The notes under the pieces are model-generated. The model was not told the DNA's origin, did no database searches, and was given only the letters and a program-made list of their open reading frames with translations. Position numbers and translations under genes: made by a program. Shown here in pieces: positions 7,642-16,596 of a DNA stretch of 47,075 bases. The stretch's first letter is position 1, and the number at the start of each line of letters is the position of its first letter. The stretch spans positions 1-47,075 of the forward strand of contig JAGGWE010000171.1 of assembly GCA_021157665.1 (NCBI GenBank). Reading direction: 5' to 3'. This DNA comes from Sulfurimonas sp. Its GTDB lineage: Bacteria; Campylobacterota; Campylobacteria; Campylobacterales; Sulfurimonadaceae.

Positions 7642-10600
7642 TCACACCTCCTCTTTTTTTGCAGCTTGTTCTGCTAAAACTCTTTTATAATCTCTTGGCA
7701 TAATTTTAATAAATTTAGCTTTGTTATTTTCCCAATCAGCTAAAATCTCTCTAGCCTCTTTGGAATCAGTATATTTGATATAGTTTTCAATCATACCCTT
7801 AACTTCTACCTCATCTTGGGCTGTATCAATAGCATCTAAGTCAACCATACCTTTATTGATTCTCTGAGTTGTAGTACCTCTTTCATCATAAATATAAGCA
7901 ATACCACCACTCATACCCGCTCCAAAGTTTTTACCAATCTCGCCAAGAATTACAACTCGTCCACCAGTCATATACTCACAACCATGATCACCAATACTTC
8001 CAACAACAACTTTTGCACCACTGTTTCTTACACAAAATCTCTCACCAGCTTGACCATAGATATAAGACTCTCCACTCGTAGCACCATAAAAGGCAACATT
8101 TCCTAAAATAGTCGTTCTATTTGCATCATAAGTAGCATTTTTTGGAGGATAAAGAATAAGTTTAGCACCACAAAGTCCTTTACCAAAGTAATCATTTGCA
8201 TCACCTTCTACCTCAAAAGTGATACCACTATTTACAAATGCACCAAAACTTTGTCCACAACTTCCATCTGCTTTAAAGTAGATTGTATCATCAGGTAAAC
8301 CAGCCTCACCATATTTCTTAGTCATAGTTGAAGAGAGCATAGTTCCAACAGTTCTGTTAATATTTCGAAGCTTGATATTCTCCCTGATTGGTGTTTTATT
8401 ATCAATCGCTTCTTTTGCTAATTTTATCAATTCATTATCTAAAGCAGCATCAATTCCATGATCTTGATTCATAGTTTTATATGCAGTATCTTCACTTCTT
8501 AGATGCATTTTATGAAGAAGTTTATCAAGCTGAAGATGTTTTGCTTTATAATGTTTTACGCCATCTTTAGCTTTTAGTTTATCAACCCGTCCAACCATCT
8601 CATCAATAGTTTTAAAACCAAGTTCAGCCATAATTTCTCTTAAATCTGTCGCTAAAAACTTAACAAAATTCACCACATGCTCAGCTTTACCTTTGTATTT
8701 TGCTCTTAAATCTTTATCTTGAGTTGCAATTCCAACAGGACAAGTATTTAAATGACATTTTCTCATCATTATACAACCCTCAACAACTAAAGCACTAGTA
8801 GCGATTCCCCACTCTTCTGCACCAAGCAGAGTTGCTATGGCTATATCTCGTCCAGTTCTTAGTTGTCCATCAGTTTGAACAACAATTCTACCACGAAGAC
8901 CATTTTTAACTAAAGTTTGATGTGTCTCAGCAAGTCCAAGTTCCCAAGGAAGTCCAGCATGTTTTATAGATGTTTGAGGAGATGCTCCCGTTCCACCATC
9001 AAAACCAGAGATAAGAACTACATCAGAATAAGCCTTAGCAACACCAGCGGCAATAGTTCCAACACCAACTTCAGAAACTAGCTTAGTATTTATTCTGGCA
9101 TGTGGGTTTGAATTTTTCAAATCATGGATTAACTGTTTTAAATCTTCAATAGAGTAAATATCATGATGTGGAGGTGGTGAAATAAGTCCAACACCGGGAG
9201 TTGAATGACGAACTGCACCAATTATATCATCTACCTTATGCCCAGGAAGTTGTCCACCCTCACCAGGTTTTGCACCTTGAGCAAGTTTTATTTGTAACTC
9301 CTCTGCATTTACTAAATAATTAGCAGTTACACCAAATCTACCAGAAGCAACTTGCTTGATTTTAGAATTTTTATTAGTTCCAAAGCGATTAGCATTTTCA
9401 CCACCCTCACCAGTATTTGACTTTGCACCAATAGAGTTCATCGCAATTGCCAAAGTTGTATGAGCCTCTTCAGAGATAGAACCATAACTCATAGCACCAG
9501 TTGCAAATCTTTTCATGATATTTTCAATAGGTTCAACCTCATCAATAGAGATAGGTTTTTGTTTTGTAAATTCAAGTAAACTTCTAAGAGTAACAAACTC
9601 CTCTTGTGGCTCATCAATAATTTTTGTATATTGTTTAAAAATATCAAAACTATATTTTTTAGTTGCTTGTTGAAGTAAAAAAATTGTCTCTGGAGAAAAA
9701 AGATGATTTTCCCCTCTTTGTCTATATGCATACTGTCCACCAACACCTAAATCATTAGCTTCAATTATTTGTTTTGGATATGCAATAGAGTGACATAAAA
9801 GAGTCTCTATCTCTATAGTCTCTATATCAATACCGGCAAGTCTTGATGGTGTACCTTTAAAGTATTTCTCAACTAACTCATCACCTAAACCAACTGCTTC
9901 AAATATTTGAGCACCAGTATATGAACGGATAGTTGAAATTCCCATTTTTGACATAATTTTAAAAATACCCTTTCCAATGGCAGTGATATAATTTTGTTCA
10001 GCCATCTCTGGAGTAATATCTTCATTTATCATCTTTCTTTTTCGCATATCTTCTATAGTTTCAAAGGCTAAGTAAGGATTAATAGCATTTGCTCCATAGC
10101 CAATAAGTGTAGCGAAATGATGTATCTCTCTAGCTTCACCAGACTCAACAACTAAACCACAACTTGTTCTAATACCCTCGTCAATAAGATGATGATGAAC
10201 AGCACTTGTAGCAAGAAGTGTCGGGATTGCAGCCTTTGTTTTAGAAATTCCACGAGTTGATAAAATAATAACCTGATAGCCATCTTTTACAGCCATACTT
10301 GCTTCATCTTTAATTTTTTCTAATTCAATTTCCATATTACCACTTTTAGTGGTATCAAACAAGATATTAATGGTTTTAGCTTTGAAATTAAATTTAGAGA
10401 CTCCTCTTAGTTTTTCAAGTTGAATATTTGTTAAAATTGGAGAAGATAATTTTATAAAATTTCTTTTTTCATCTACCTCTTGAAAGAGATTTCCTTGAGA
10501 ACCAATATATGCCGTTAAACTCATAACAGACTCTTCACGAATTGGGTCAATAGGAGGATTTGTAACTTGAGCAAAAAGTTGATGGAAATAGTTATAAAGA

Positions 10601-12150
10601 TTTATAGATTTATGTGATAAAACTGCAAGAGCAGCATCATTACCCATAGAGCCTGTAGCCTCATAAGCGTTATTTACCATAGGAATTAAAATAGTTTTTA
10701 AATCCTCTTGAGTATAACCATAGCACTTTTGTCTTTGTAAGATAGTTTTATGATTTGGTTGTTTCACTTCATGATTTAGAGGTAACTCATCTAAATCTAT
10801 TTTTTGTTCATCTATCCACTTTTTATAAGGATGTGCAGCTGAAATTTCAGCTTTTATCTCAGTATCATAAATTATTTTTCCATTTTCTAAATCTGCTAAA
10901 AACATTTTACCAGGTTGTAATCTACCTTTTAAAACTATATCTTCACTAGGAAACTCTAAAGCACCCTGTTCTGAAGCCATTACTAAAATATTATCTTTTG
11001 TTAAACTATATCTTGATGGGCGAAGACCATTCCTATCTAGTGTTGCACCAATAAACTTACCATCAGTAAAAGCAACAGAAGCCGGACCATCCCAAGGCTC
11101 CATAAATGTTGCATGGTACTCATAAAAAGCTTTTCTATCTTCATCCATCTCATCATCACGCCAAGCTTCTGGAATCATCATCATCATAACATGTGGAAGA
11201 GGACGACCAGCTAAAACTAATAGTTCTATAACATTATCTAAAACAGAACTATCACTACCTTTATCTTCATTTATAAGATATGGATAGATTTTATCAAGTT
11301 CATCATCACTAAATAGTTTAGATTTAAGAAGAGATTTTCTAGCCTTCATCCAGTTAATATTACCACGAAGAGTATTTATCTCTCCATTATGTGCTATATA
11401 TCTAAAAGGTTGAGCCAATGCCCAAGATGGGAAAGTATTTGTTGAGAATCTACTATGAACAAGAGCTAAAGCTGATTCAAAATCATCATCACTTAAGTCT
11501 GCAAAAAAAAGTGGAAGTTGTTCAGTTATTAACTGACCCTTATAAGAGATAGTTTTATATGACATCGATGGCATATAAAAATAACCTGTTCCCTGAGTAG
11601 GTGAAGCAGTTACTACTGACTGTACATATTTTCTGATTACAAAAAGCTTTCTCTCAAAAGCATCACTATCTATGTTATCTGCTTTTTTAACAAAAACATG
11701 CTGAACAATTGGCTCAACTGCTTTTACCATCTCACCAAGAGTTTCATTTGAAGTTGGAACTTTTCTCCAACCCAAACACTCTTGTCCTAAATCCTCAATA
11801 CACTGTTCAACTACGCTTTGACACTCAGTATAAGCATTAGGATCACGAGGTAAAAATACAACACCAACAGCATAAGAACCAAATTCAGGTAATTCAATCC
11901 TCTCCTCTTTTGCCACTCTACGCATAAATCTATCTGGCATTTGAGTAAGTATTCCAGCACCATCACCAGAATTTTTCTCAGCCCCCACTGCACCACGATG
12001 TTCAAGATTAGTTAAAAGTTCTAGACCTTTACTTACTATATTGTGTGATTGTTCACCTTTTAAATGTGCGACAAAACCAACACCACAAGCATCATGTTCA
12101 AATTCTGGGTCATAAAGACCCTCTTTAGATGGATAGCATTTTAATTTCAT
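7642..12150 (-). CDS. gltB: Glutamate synthase large subunit
   Basis: Alpha subunit of 1502 residues, full length for the bacterial enzyme, making two glutamates from glutamine and 2-oxoglutarate. The class II amidotransferase domain begins at the Cys of DACGVGF (about residue 22), preceded by a propeptide that is cleaved in this family. The central and FMN domains follow, with GEGGENANRFG, KPGEGGQLPGHKV and SGFDGGTGASPQTS. The 3Fe-4S motif is CHLNTCPVGIATQD. The C-terminal Gly-rich beta helix contains GGIAYIYDERG. One exact GGCATGTGG copy lies inside it, encoding Pro-His-Ala-Arg. Confidence 0.97.
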   Translation of the reverse strand: MKLKCYPSKEGLYDPEFEHDACGVGFVAHLKGEQSHNIVSKGLELLTNLEHRGAVGAEKNSGDGAGILTQMPDRFMRRVAKEERIELPEFGSYAVGVVFLPRDPNAYTECQSVVEQCIEDLGQECLGWRKVPTSNETLGEMVKAVEPIVQHVFVKKADNIDSDAFERKLFVIRKYVQSVVTASPTQGTGYFYMPSMSYKTISYKGQLITEQLPLFFADLSDDDFESALALVHSRFSTNTFPSWALAQPFRYIAHNGEINTLRGNINWMKARKSLLKSKLFSDDELDKIYPYLINEDKGSDSSVLDNVIELLVLAGRPLPHVMMMMIPEAWRDDEMDEDRKAFYEYHATFMEPWDGPASVAFTDGKFIGATLDRNGLRPSRYSLTKDNILVMASEQGALEFPSEDIVLKGRLQPGKMFLADLENGKIIYDTEIKAEISAAHPYKKWIDEQKIDLDELPLNHEVKQPNHKTILQRQKCYGYTQEDLKTILIPMVNNAYEATGSMGNDAALAVLSHKSINLYNYFHQLFAQVTNPPIDPIREESVMSLTAYIGSQGNLFQEVDEKRNFIKLSSPILTNIQLEKLRGVSKFNFKAKTINILFDTTKSGNMEIELEKIKDEASMAVKDGYQVIILSTRGISKTKAAIPTLLATSAVHHHLIDEGIRTSCGLVVESGEAREIHHFATLIGYGANAINPYLAFETIEDMRKRKMINEDITPEMAEQNYITAIGKGIFKIMSKMGISTIRSYTGAQIFEAVGLGDELVEKYFKGTPSRLAGIDIETIEIETLLCHSIAYPKQIIEANDLGVGGQYAYRQRGENHLFSPETIFLLQQATKKYSFDIFKQYTKIIDEPQEEFVTLRSLLEFTKQKPISIDEVEPIENIMKRFATGAMSYGSISEEAHTTLAIAMNSIGAKSNTGEGGENANRFGTNKNSKIKQVASGRFGVTANYLVNAEELQIKLAQGAKPGEGGQLPGHKVDDIIGAVRHSTPGVGLISPPPHHDIYSIEDLKQLIHDLKNSNPHARINTKLVSEVGVGTIAAGVAKAYSDVVLISGFDGGTGASPQTSIKHAGLPWELGLAETHQTLVKNGLRGRIVVQTDGQLRTGRDIAIATLLGAEEWGIATSALVVEGCIMMRKCHLNTCPVGIATQDKDLRAKYKGKAEHVVNFVKFLATDLREIMAELGFKTIDEMVGRVDKLKAKDGVKHYKAKHLQLDKLLHKMHLRSEDTAYKTMNQDHGIDAALDNELIKLAKEAIDNKTPIRENIKLRNINRTVGTMLSSTMTKKYGEAGLPDDTIYFKADGSCGQSFGAFVNSGITFEVEGDANDYFGKGLCGAKLILYPPKNATYDANRTTILGNVAFYGATSGESYIYGQAGERFCVRNSGAKVVVGSIGDHGCEYMTGGRVVILGEIGKNFGAGMSGGIAYIYDERGTTTQRINKGMVDLDAIDTAQDEVEVKGMIENYIKYTDSKEAREILADWENNKAKFIKIMPRDYKRVLAEQAAKKEEV
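9097..9105 (+). repeat. GGCATGTGG motif copy 1, in gltB
   Basis: Exact 9-mer, extended to TGGCATGTGGGTTT. In the coding frame of gltB it encodes Pro-His-Ala-Arg. See the finding on this motif. Confidence 0.85.
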
Positions 12151-12459
12151 AGTAAAACTTCTTATATTGAATTTGGTAAATTCTACCTAATAATATATAT
12201 AAGTTTGCTTTTATGAACGAGGCTTAATAAAAATAGTAAAATCTTCAAAAAGTTGATCGCATAACTTCTATCATATATTGAACCTCTTTTTTTACTTCTT
12301 ATGGAGTACTCTTTGTAAGCTAAAATAAATTAAAATAATAAGAATAAAAGATATAAAACTGAATTTGCTATAAAGGTGTGTAATGAGTAGTTTGTTTTGA
12401 AAAAAGAACAAGTCTTAAAATAGTTAAGACTTGCTTGTATTATAAAAAAAGGTTAAAAA
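12151..12459. other. 309-bp intergenic region between rpsO and gltB
   Basis: I see no gene here. It should contain the gltB promoter (an AAGAAG Shine-Dalgarno lies about 7 bp before its ATG) and, at the rpsO side, the rpsO terminator listed separately. The rest is AT-rich sequence without an open frame of note. Confidence 0.6.
12401..12433 (-). terminator. Rho-independent terminator of rpsO
   Basis: Read on the minus strand, CAAGTCTTAA and TTAAGACTTG form a perfect 10-bp stem (12424-12433 with 12409-12418) around a 5-base loop. TTCTTTTT follows immediately. It begins 27 bp after the rpsO stop codon. Confidence 0.8.
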
Positions 12460-12735
12460 TTAGATATTATCTCTAATTCCTAAATCTTCTACTAATTTCA
12501 TATAAGCATCTTTTTGTGTTCTTTTGAAATACTTCATTAAACGACGACGCTGACCAACTAATTTTAGTAGTCCTAATCTTGAAGCGTGATCTTTTTTAAA
12601 TACTTTAAGGTGTTCTGTAAGTTCTGCAATTCTTTCTGTTAAAAGTGCAACTTGAACTTCACTTGAACCAGTATCATTTTCATTTCTTCCGTATTTTGTA
12701 ACAATTTCTTGTTTTTTAGCCGAATCTAAAGCCAT
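12460..12735 (-). CDS. rpsO: 30S ribosomal protein S15
   Basis: Protein of 91 residues starting MALDSAKKQEIVTKYGRNEN and containing TGSSEVQVALLTERIAELT and HASRLGLLKLVGQRRRLMKY, the canonical S15 rRNA-binding helices. The start at 12735 is chosen because AGGAGG lies 5-10 bp upstream. An in-frame ATG 33 bp further upstream would add residues absent from the family. It is a single-gene unit with its own terminator and is transcribed divergently from the Rrf2 regulator gene. Confidence 0.97.
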   Translation of the reverse strand: MALDSAKKQEIVTKYGRNENDTGSSEVQVALLTERIAELTEHLKVFKKDHASRLGLLKLVGQRRRLMKYFKRTQKDAYMKLVEDLGIRDNI

Positions 12736-12798
12736 AATAGCCTCCTGAGTGGTATAATAATCTAACAAATATGTATCTCTACATAAAGCTGAAATCGA

Positions 12799-12804
12799 AT
12801 TATA
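12799..12804 (-). promoter_or_regulatory. Possible -10 box for rpsO
   Basis: TATAAT on the minus strand, 64 bp upstream of the rpsO start codon in the divergent rpsO/Rrf2 intergenic region. The resulting leader of about 55 nt could hold the S15 autoregulation site known in other bacteria, but I cannot trace that structure here. Confidence 0.4.
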
Positions 12805-12902
12805 ACTAATTTATCTTTAATTACCTTTTAATATACAATATTTTAAATTTCTTTAGCTATAATATACTTTAAATTTAAATCATTATAATAAAAAGTAAAA
12901 AT

Positions 12903-13304
12903 ATGTTAATAACTCGTGCTAGCGAATACGCCATCCTTTCTCTAATTGTTTTATCTGAAGCTTCTGCACCTATGGATAGCGAAACACTATCTAAAGAACT
13001 TTCAATACCTAAAAGTTTTTTAGCAAAAATACTTCAATCTCTTGCAAGAGCAGAAATTTTAAAATCTTTTAAAGGTGTCAATGGTGGTTTTGTTTTAATA
13101 AAAAAACCTAAAGATATAAATATGCTTGATGTAATGTCTGCTGTTGAAGGAAAAGCCCCAACAGTTTTTGAGTGTTCACCTTCACTAGATGATTGTCCAT
13201 CTGATAGAGCTGGACTTTGTAGTATCTGGCCATTTTTAAATAAACTTCAAGGTAAAATAGATTCATTTTTAGCTGATTTAAGCTTAGAAGATATTTTAGA
13301 GTAG
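12903..13304 (+). CDS. Rrf2-family transcriptional regulator with probable Fe-S cluster
   Basis: Winged-helix regulator of 133 residues. The N-terminal helix-turn-helix is recognisable in SEYAILSLIVLSE, DSETLSKELSIPKSFLAKIL and GVNGGFVLIKKP. Three cysteines follow in ECSPSLDDCPSDRAGLC, spaced C-X6-C-X7-C, close to the cluster ligands of IscR and NsrR. Binding of an Fe-S cluster that senses oxygen, NO or iron status is inferred from that spacing. The gene lies 4 bp before flhA, as in other Campylobacterota, so it is probably co-transcribed with the flagellar export gene. Its target is unknown. Confidence 0.85.
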   Translation: MLITRASEYAILSLIVLSEASAPMDSETLSKELSIPKSFLAKILQSLARAEILKSFKGVNGGFVLIKKPKDINMLDVMSAVEGKAPTVFECSPSLDDCPSDRAGLCSIWPFLNKLQGKIDSFLADLSLEDILE

Positions 13305-13308
13305 TAGC

Positions 13309-15477
13309 TTGGCAAAAAAACTAACGATTAAACAGCAAATTGGAACAATCCTAAATTTCTTATTAGGACAAAAAGATTTAAGTGTAGTTTTCTTTGTAAT
13401 GGCTATTCTTGTTATAATTATTGTTCCTCTTCCATCAACTGTACTTGATTTATTATTAACAATATCAATAGCAATAGCTGTTTTAGTTTTACTTATATCA
13501 CTTTATGTACCAAAACCAACAGATTTAACAACATTTCCTACTTTAATTTTAATTATTACACTTTTTCGACTATCTCTAAATGTTGCTACAACAAGAATGA
13601 TTCTAAGTCATGGTCATGAGGGTACTGAAAATGTTAGTAGTATTATTACCAGTTTTGGAGATTTTGTTGTTGGTGGAAATTTTGTAATTGGTATCATTGT
13701 TTTTTCTATTCTTGTTTTAATTAACTTTATGGTTATTACAAAAGGTGCTACGAGAGTTGCAGAGGTTGCAGCAAGATTTACACTAGATTCTATGCCAGGT
13801 AAACAGATGGCAGTTGATGCTGACCTTAATGCTGGGCTTATTGATGATGCCCAAGCTAAAGAGCGTCGTGCAGGAATTCTTCAAGATGCAAACTTTTATG
13901 GAGCAATGGATGGGTCATCTAAATTTGTAAAAGGTGATGCAGTTGCTGGTATTATTATTACACTTATAAATATTATAGGTGGTTTCCTTATAGGTGTTTT
14001 TCAACATAAAATGAGTGTTGGAGATTCTGCTTCAACTTTTACACTGCTAACTATCGGGGATGGACTTGTTGGTCAAATACCTGCACTTATAATATCTACA
14101 GCAACAGGTATTATGATTACTCGTTCTTCTGGTGATGGAGATAACTTTGCAGAGGGTACTATTAACCAGATGATGGGAAATGCAAAGATATTAATAATCG
14201 TTGGTTTAATCATGATTTTATTTGCTATGGTTCCTGGTTTGCCTACTGCGTCAATGGGACTTGTTGGTATCTTATTTACATCACTTGGATGGGCAATGTA
14301 TAAGTATGATAAAGGAGAGCTTTCTATACTTGATGTTGATAACATTTTAACAAAAAAAGAGCAAGAGCTTAAAAACAAAGAACAAGAAGCTAGAAAACCT
14401 AAAAAAACAAATGAAGAGATAGCAAAAGAGGAAGAACATGCACTAGAAGATATACTCAAAGTTGAGATGCTTGAATTAACACTTGGCTATCAACTAATCC
14501 GTTTAGCAGATAGTAATCAAGGTGGGGATTTATTAGAAAGAATCCGTTCAATGAGAAGAAAAATAGCTAGTGATTTTGGTTTCTTAATGCCTCAGGTACG
14601 AATAAGAGATAATTTACACCTACAACCACAACAATATCAAATTTTACTAAAAGGTATCTCTATTGGTGAAGGGGAAATTATACCAGATAAATTTCTCGCG
14701 ATGGACAGTGGTATGGCAACGGGAGAGTTAAAAGGTGAGACAACAAAAGAACCAGCATTTGGACTTGATGCAATGTGGATTTTTGCAAATGAAAAAGAGT
14801 TTGCAATAGAAAATGGATATACAGTTGTTGACCCAGCAACCGTTATATCAACACATATGAGTGAATTAATCAAACGAAATGCTGAAGATTTACTTACAAG
14901 ACAAGAGGTTCAAACTCTTATTGATAAAATTAAAAATGATTTCCCAGTTATTATTGATGATGTCTTAAAAGTTGCTTCTATTGGTCTTATACAAAGAGTT
15001 TTAAAAGCTTTACTACATGAAAAAATACCTCTTAAAGATATGTTGAGTATCTTAGAAACTATTGCTGATGTAGCTGAGTTTACTAAAAATGTGGATGTTA
15101 TCACAGAACAAGTAAGAGCAAAACTCTCTCGTATCATCACGCAAATGTATGCTAGTGAGGATGGAATAGTAAGACTTCTTACATTTGACACAAACTCTGA
15201 GCAAATGATGTTAGAAAAATCACAAGAGAGAGATGGAGTTAGAAACTTAATGCTAAATGTAGGTGAGATAAATGCACTCATACAAGCAACAAGTACAAAA
15301 GCAGCTGAACTTCTTCAAAAAGGTGTATCTCCAGTAGTTGTCATCGTTGACCCTCAACTCCGTCGTGGTGTAGCTGAGATATTTGAGAGATTTTCTCTTG
15401 ATGTTGTAACACTCTCACATGCCGAGATAGATTCAAGTGCAACATTTGAAGTTATGGGTTCAATAACAATAGAATAA
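13309..15477 (+). CDS. flhA: Flagellar biosynthesis protein FlhA
   Basis: Export-gate protein of the flagellar type III secretion system, 722 residues. The N-terminal half has about eight membrane segments and the FHIPEP-family stretch DLTTFPTLILIITLFRLSLN. The conserved cytoplasmic loop reads RFTLDSMPGKQMAVDADLNAG. The cytoplasmic C-terminal domain begins near residue 350 after a Lys/Glu-rich linker. Translation starts at TTG 4 bp after the regulator's stop; no in-frame ATG lies nearby and MAKKLTIKQQ is the expected short N-terminus. It shares an operon with the Rrf2 regulator and probably the DHH protein. Confidence 0.97.
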   Translation: MAKKLTIKQQIGTILNFLLGQKDLSVVFFVMAILVIIIVPLPSTVLDLLLTISIAIAVLVLLISLYVPKPTDLTTFPTLILIITLFRLSLNVATTRMILSHGHEGTENVSSIITSFGDFVVGGNFVIGIIVFSILVLINFMVITKGATRVAEVAARFTLDSMPGKQMAVDADLNAGLIDDAQAKERRAGILQDANFYGAMDGSSKFVKGDAVAGIIITLINIIGGFLIGVFQHKMSVGDSASTFTLLTIGDGLVGQIPALIISTATGIMITRSSGDGDNFAEGTINQMMGNAKILIIVGLIMILFAMVPGLPTASMGLVGILFTSLGWAMYKYDKGELSILDVDNILTKKEQELKNKEQEARKPKKTNEEIAKEEEHALEDILKVEMLELTLGYQLIRLADSNQGGDLLERIRSMRRKIASDFGFLMPQVRIRDNLHLQPQQYQILLKGISIGEGEIIPDKFLAMDSGMATGELKGETTKEPAFGLDAMWIFANEKEFAIENGYTVVDPATVISTHMSELIKRNAEDLLTRQEVQTLIDKIKNDFPVIIDDVLKVASIGLIQRVLKALLHEKIPLKDMLSILETIADVAEFTKNVDVITEQVRAKLSRIITQMYASEDGIVRLLTFDTNSEQMMLEKSQERDGVRNLMLNVGEINALIQATSTKAAELLQKGVSPVVVIVDPQLRRGVAEIFERFSLDVVTLSHAEIDSSATFEVMGSITIE

Positions 15478-15493
15478 AATTTTAAGGACAAAA

Positions 15494-16570
15494 ATGAAAA
15501 AAACAATTCACCACTTATCACACATAGATTTAGATGGCTACAGCTGTCAATTTATTATGCAATACACTCCATATGAGATTACAAATTATAATGCTAATTA
15601 TGGAGCAGAAGTTAAGTCTAAACTAGATTTAATGCTAGAAAATATTAAAAACAATAAAAAAAGTGCTTTAATTTTAATAACTGATTTAAATCTAACTGCA
15701 GATGAATCAAGATGGTTAAATAATGAAGTTCGTAAAATGAATGACAACAAAATGGATGTACAAATCACTTTACTTGATCATCATGGAAGTGGACAAGAGA
15801 GTGCTAAAAAATATGATTGGTATTTTCTTGATGAATCAAGATGTGCAACTAAAATTATGTATGACTATACTAAAGAAAATTTTGAATTTGATGAACCAAA
15901 ATGGATGCAAAAATTTGTAGATGTTGTTAATGCTGTTGATTTATGGAAACTTGATGAAGTCCAAAACTTTGAGTATGGAAAAGTTTGTATGAGACTTGTA
16001 AATGAGACTAGAGAGCTTAACCGTGTTATGTTTGCAACTCAAGATAACCATTATAAATTATCACTTTTAAAAGAGGCTACTAAATATTTAGATGTAGAGG
16101 ATGCACCAATTGTACTTGATGATAAAATTCATACTATGAAAAAAGAGTTTTTTCAAATAGATAAAAACAATACACTTGATAATCTATCTACTAATTATGT
16201 TGTAAAACTATTAGGAGATAAAAGAGATACAAATACTATTTACTACAAAGGCTATCGTGGTTATCTAAGCTATGGAGTAGGTAATACTTCAATAGTTGGT
16301 AATGGCTTTTTAGTAGCATATCCAGAGTATGACTTTATAGTAGACGTAAGTTATCGAGGTGCAATGAGCCTAAGAGCAAATTTTAAAGTAAGTGTTGCTA
16401 AAATCTCAAAAGAGTGGGCAAATGGTGGTGGGCATCCAAATGCTGCTGGTGGTAGAATTATGGGCTTTAAAGAACAATATAGATATGATAAGGTTAAACA
16501 ACAAATCGAAGCTATTATTAATGATAAAGAATCGAGAGCTGGTGATTTAGAGTATAAAAAAGAGGACTAA
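15494..16570 (+). CDS. DHH-family phosphoesterase
   Basis: Cytoplasmic protein of 358 residues with the metal-binding motifs of DHH phosphoesterases: HIDLDG (about residues 10-15), ITDLNL, LLDHHGSG, the later Asp in NAVDLW, and the DHHA1-type substrate motif GGGHPNAAGG near residue 315. Relatives cleave short oligonucleotides (NrnA/NrnB) or cyclic dinucleotides. Which substrate applies here cannot be told from sequence. AAGGA precedes the ATG and the gene starts 16 bp after flhA, which supports co-transcription. Confidence 0.88.
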   Translation: MKKTIHHLSHIDLDGYSCQFIMQYTPYEITNYNANYGAEVKSKLDLMLENIKNNKKSALILITDLNLTADESRWLNNEVRKMNDNKMDVQITLLDHHGSGQESAKKYDWYFLDESRCATKIMYDYTKENFEFDEPKWMQKFVDVVNAVDLWKLDEVQNFEYGKVCMRLVNETRELNRVMFATQDNHYKLSLLKEATKYLDVEDAPIVLDDKIHTMKKEFFQIDKNNTLDNLSTNYVVKLLGDKRDTNTIYYKGYRGYLSYGVGNTSIVGNGFLVAYPEYDFIVDVSYRGAMSLRANFKVSVAKISKEWANGGGHPNAAGGRIMGFKEQYRYDKVKQQIEAIINDKESRAGDLEYKKED

Positions 16571-16574
16571 ACTT

Positions 16575-16583
16575 GGCATGTGG
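16575..16583 (+). repeat. GGCATGTGG motif copy 2, between convergent genes
   Basis: Exact 9-mer extended to TTGGCATGTGGAG. It starts 5 bp after the DHH gene stop, in the 26-bp gap before the convergent amidase gene. It is the only wholly intergenic exact copy. It is single, not part of a hairpin. Confidence 0.85.
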
Positions 16584-16596
16584 AGATTAGAATGAT

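Noticed and set aside
11175..11200. AACATGTGGAAG, CCATGTGGG at 22384 and similar partial matches as further copies of the 9-mer.
   Set aside because: They lack the GGC part of the core and share only CATGTGG, which can occur by chance, so they were not counted.
12735..12768. Upstream in-frame start for rpsO giving 102 residues.
   Set aside because: S15 proteins begin MAL(D/S)...; AGGAGG sits just before the ATG at 12735, and the upstream residues are not family-like.
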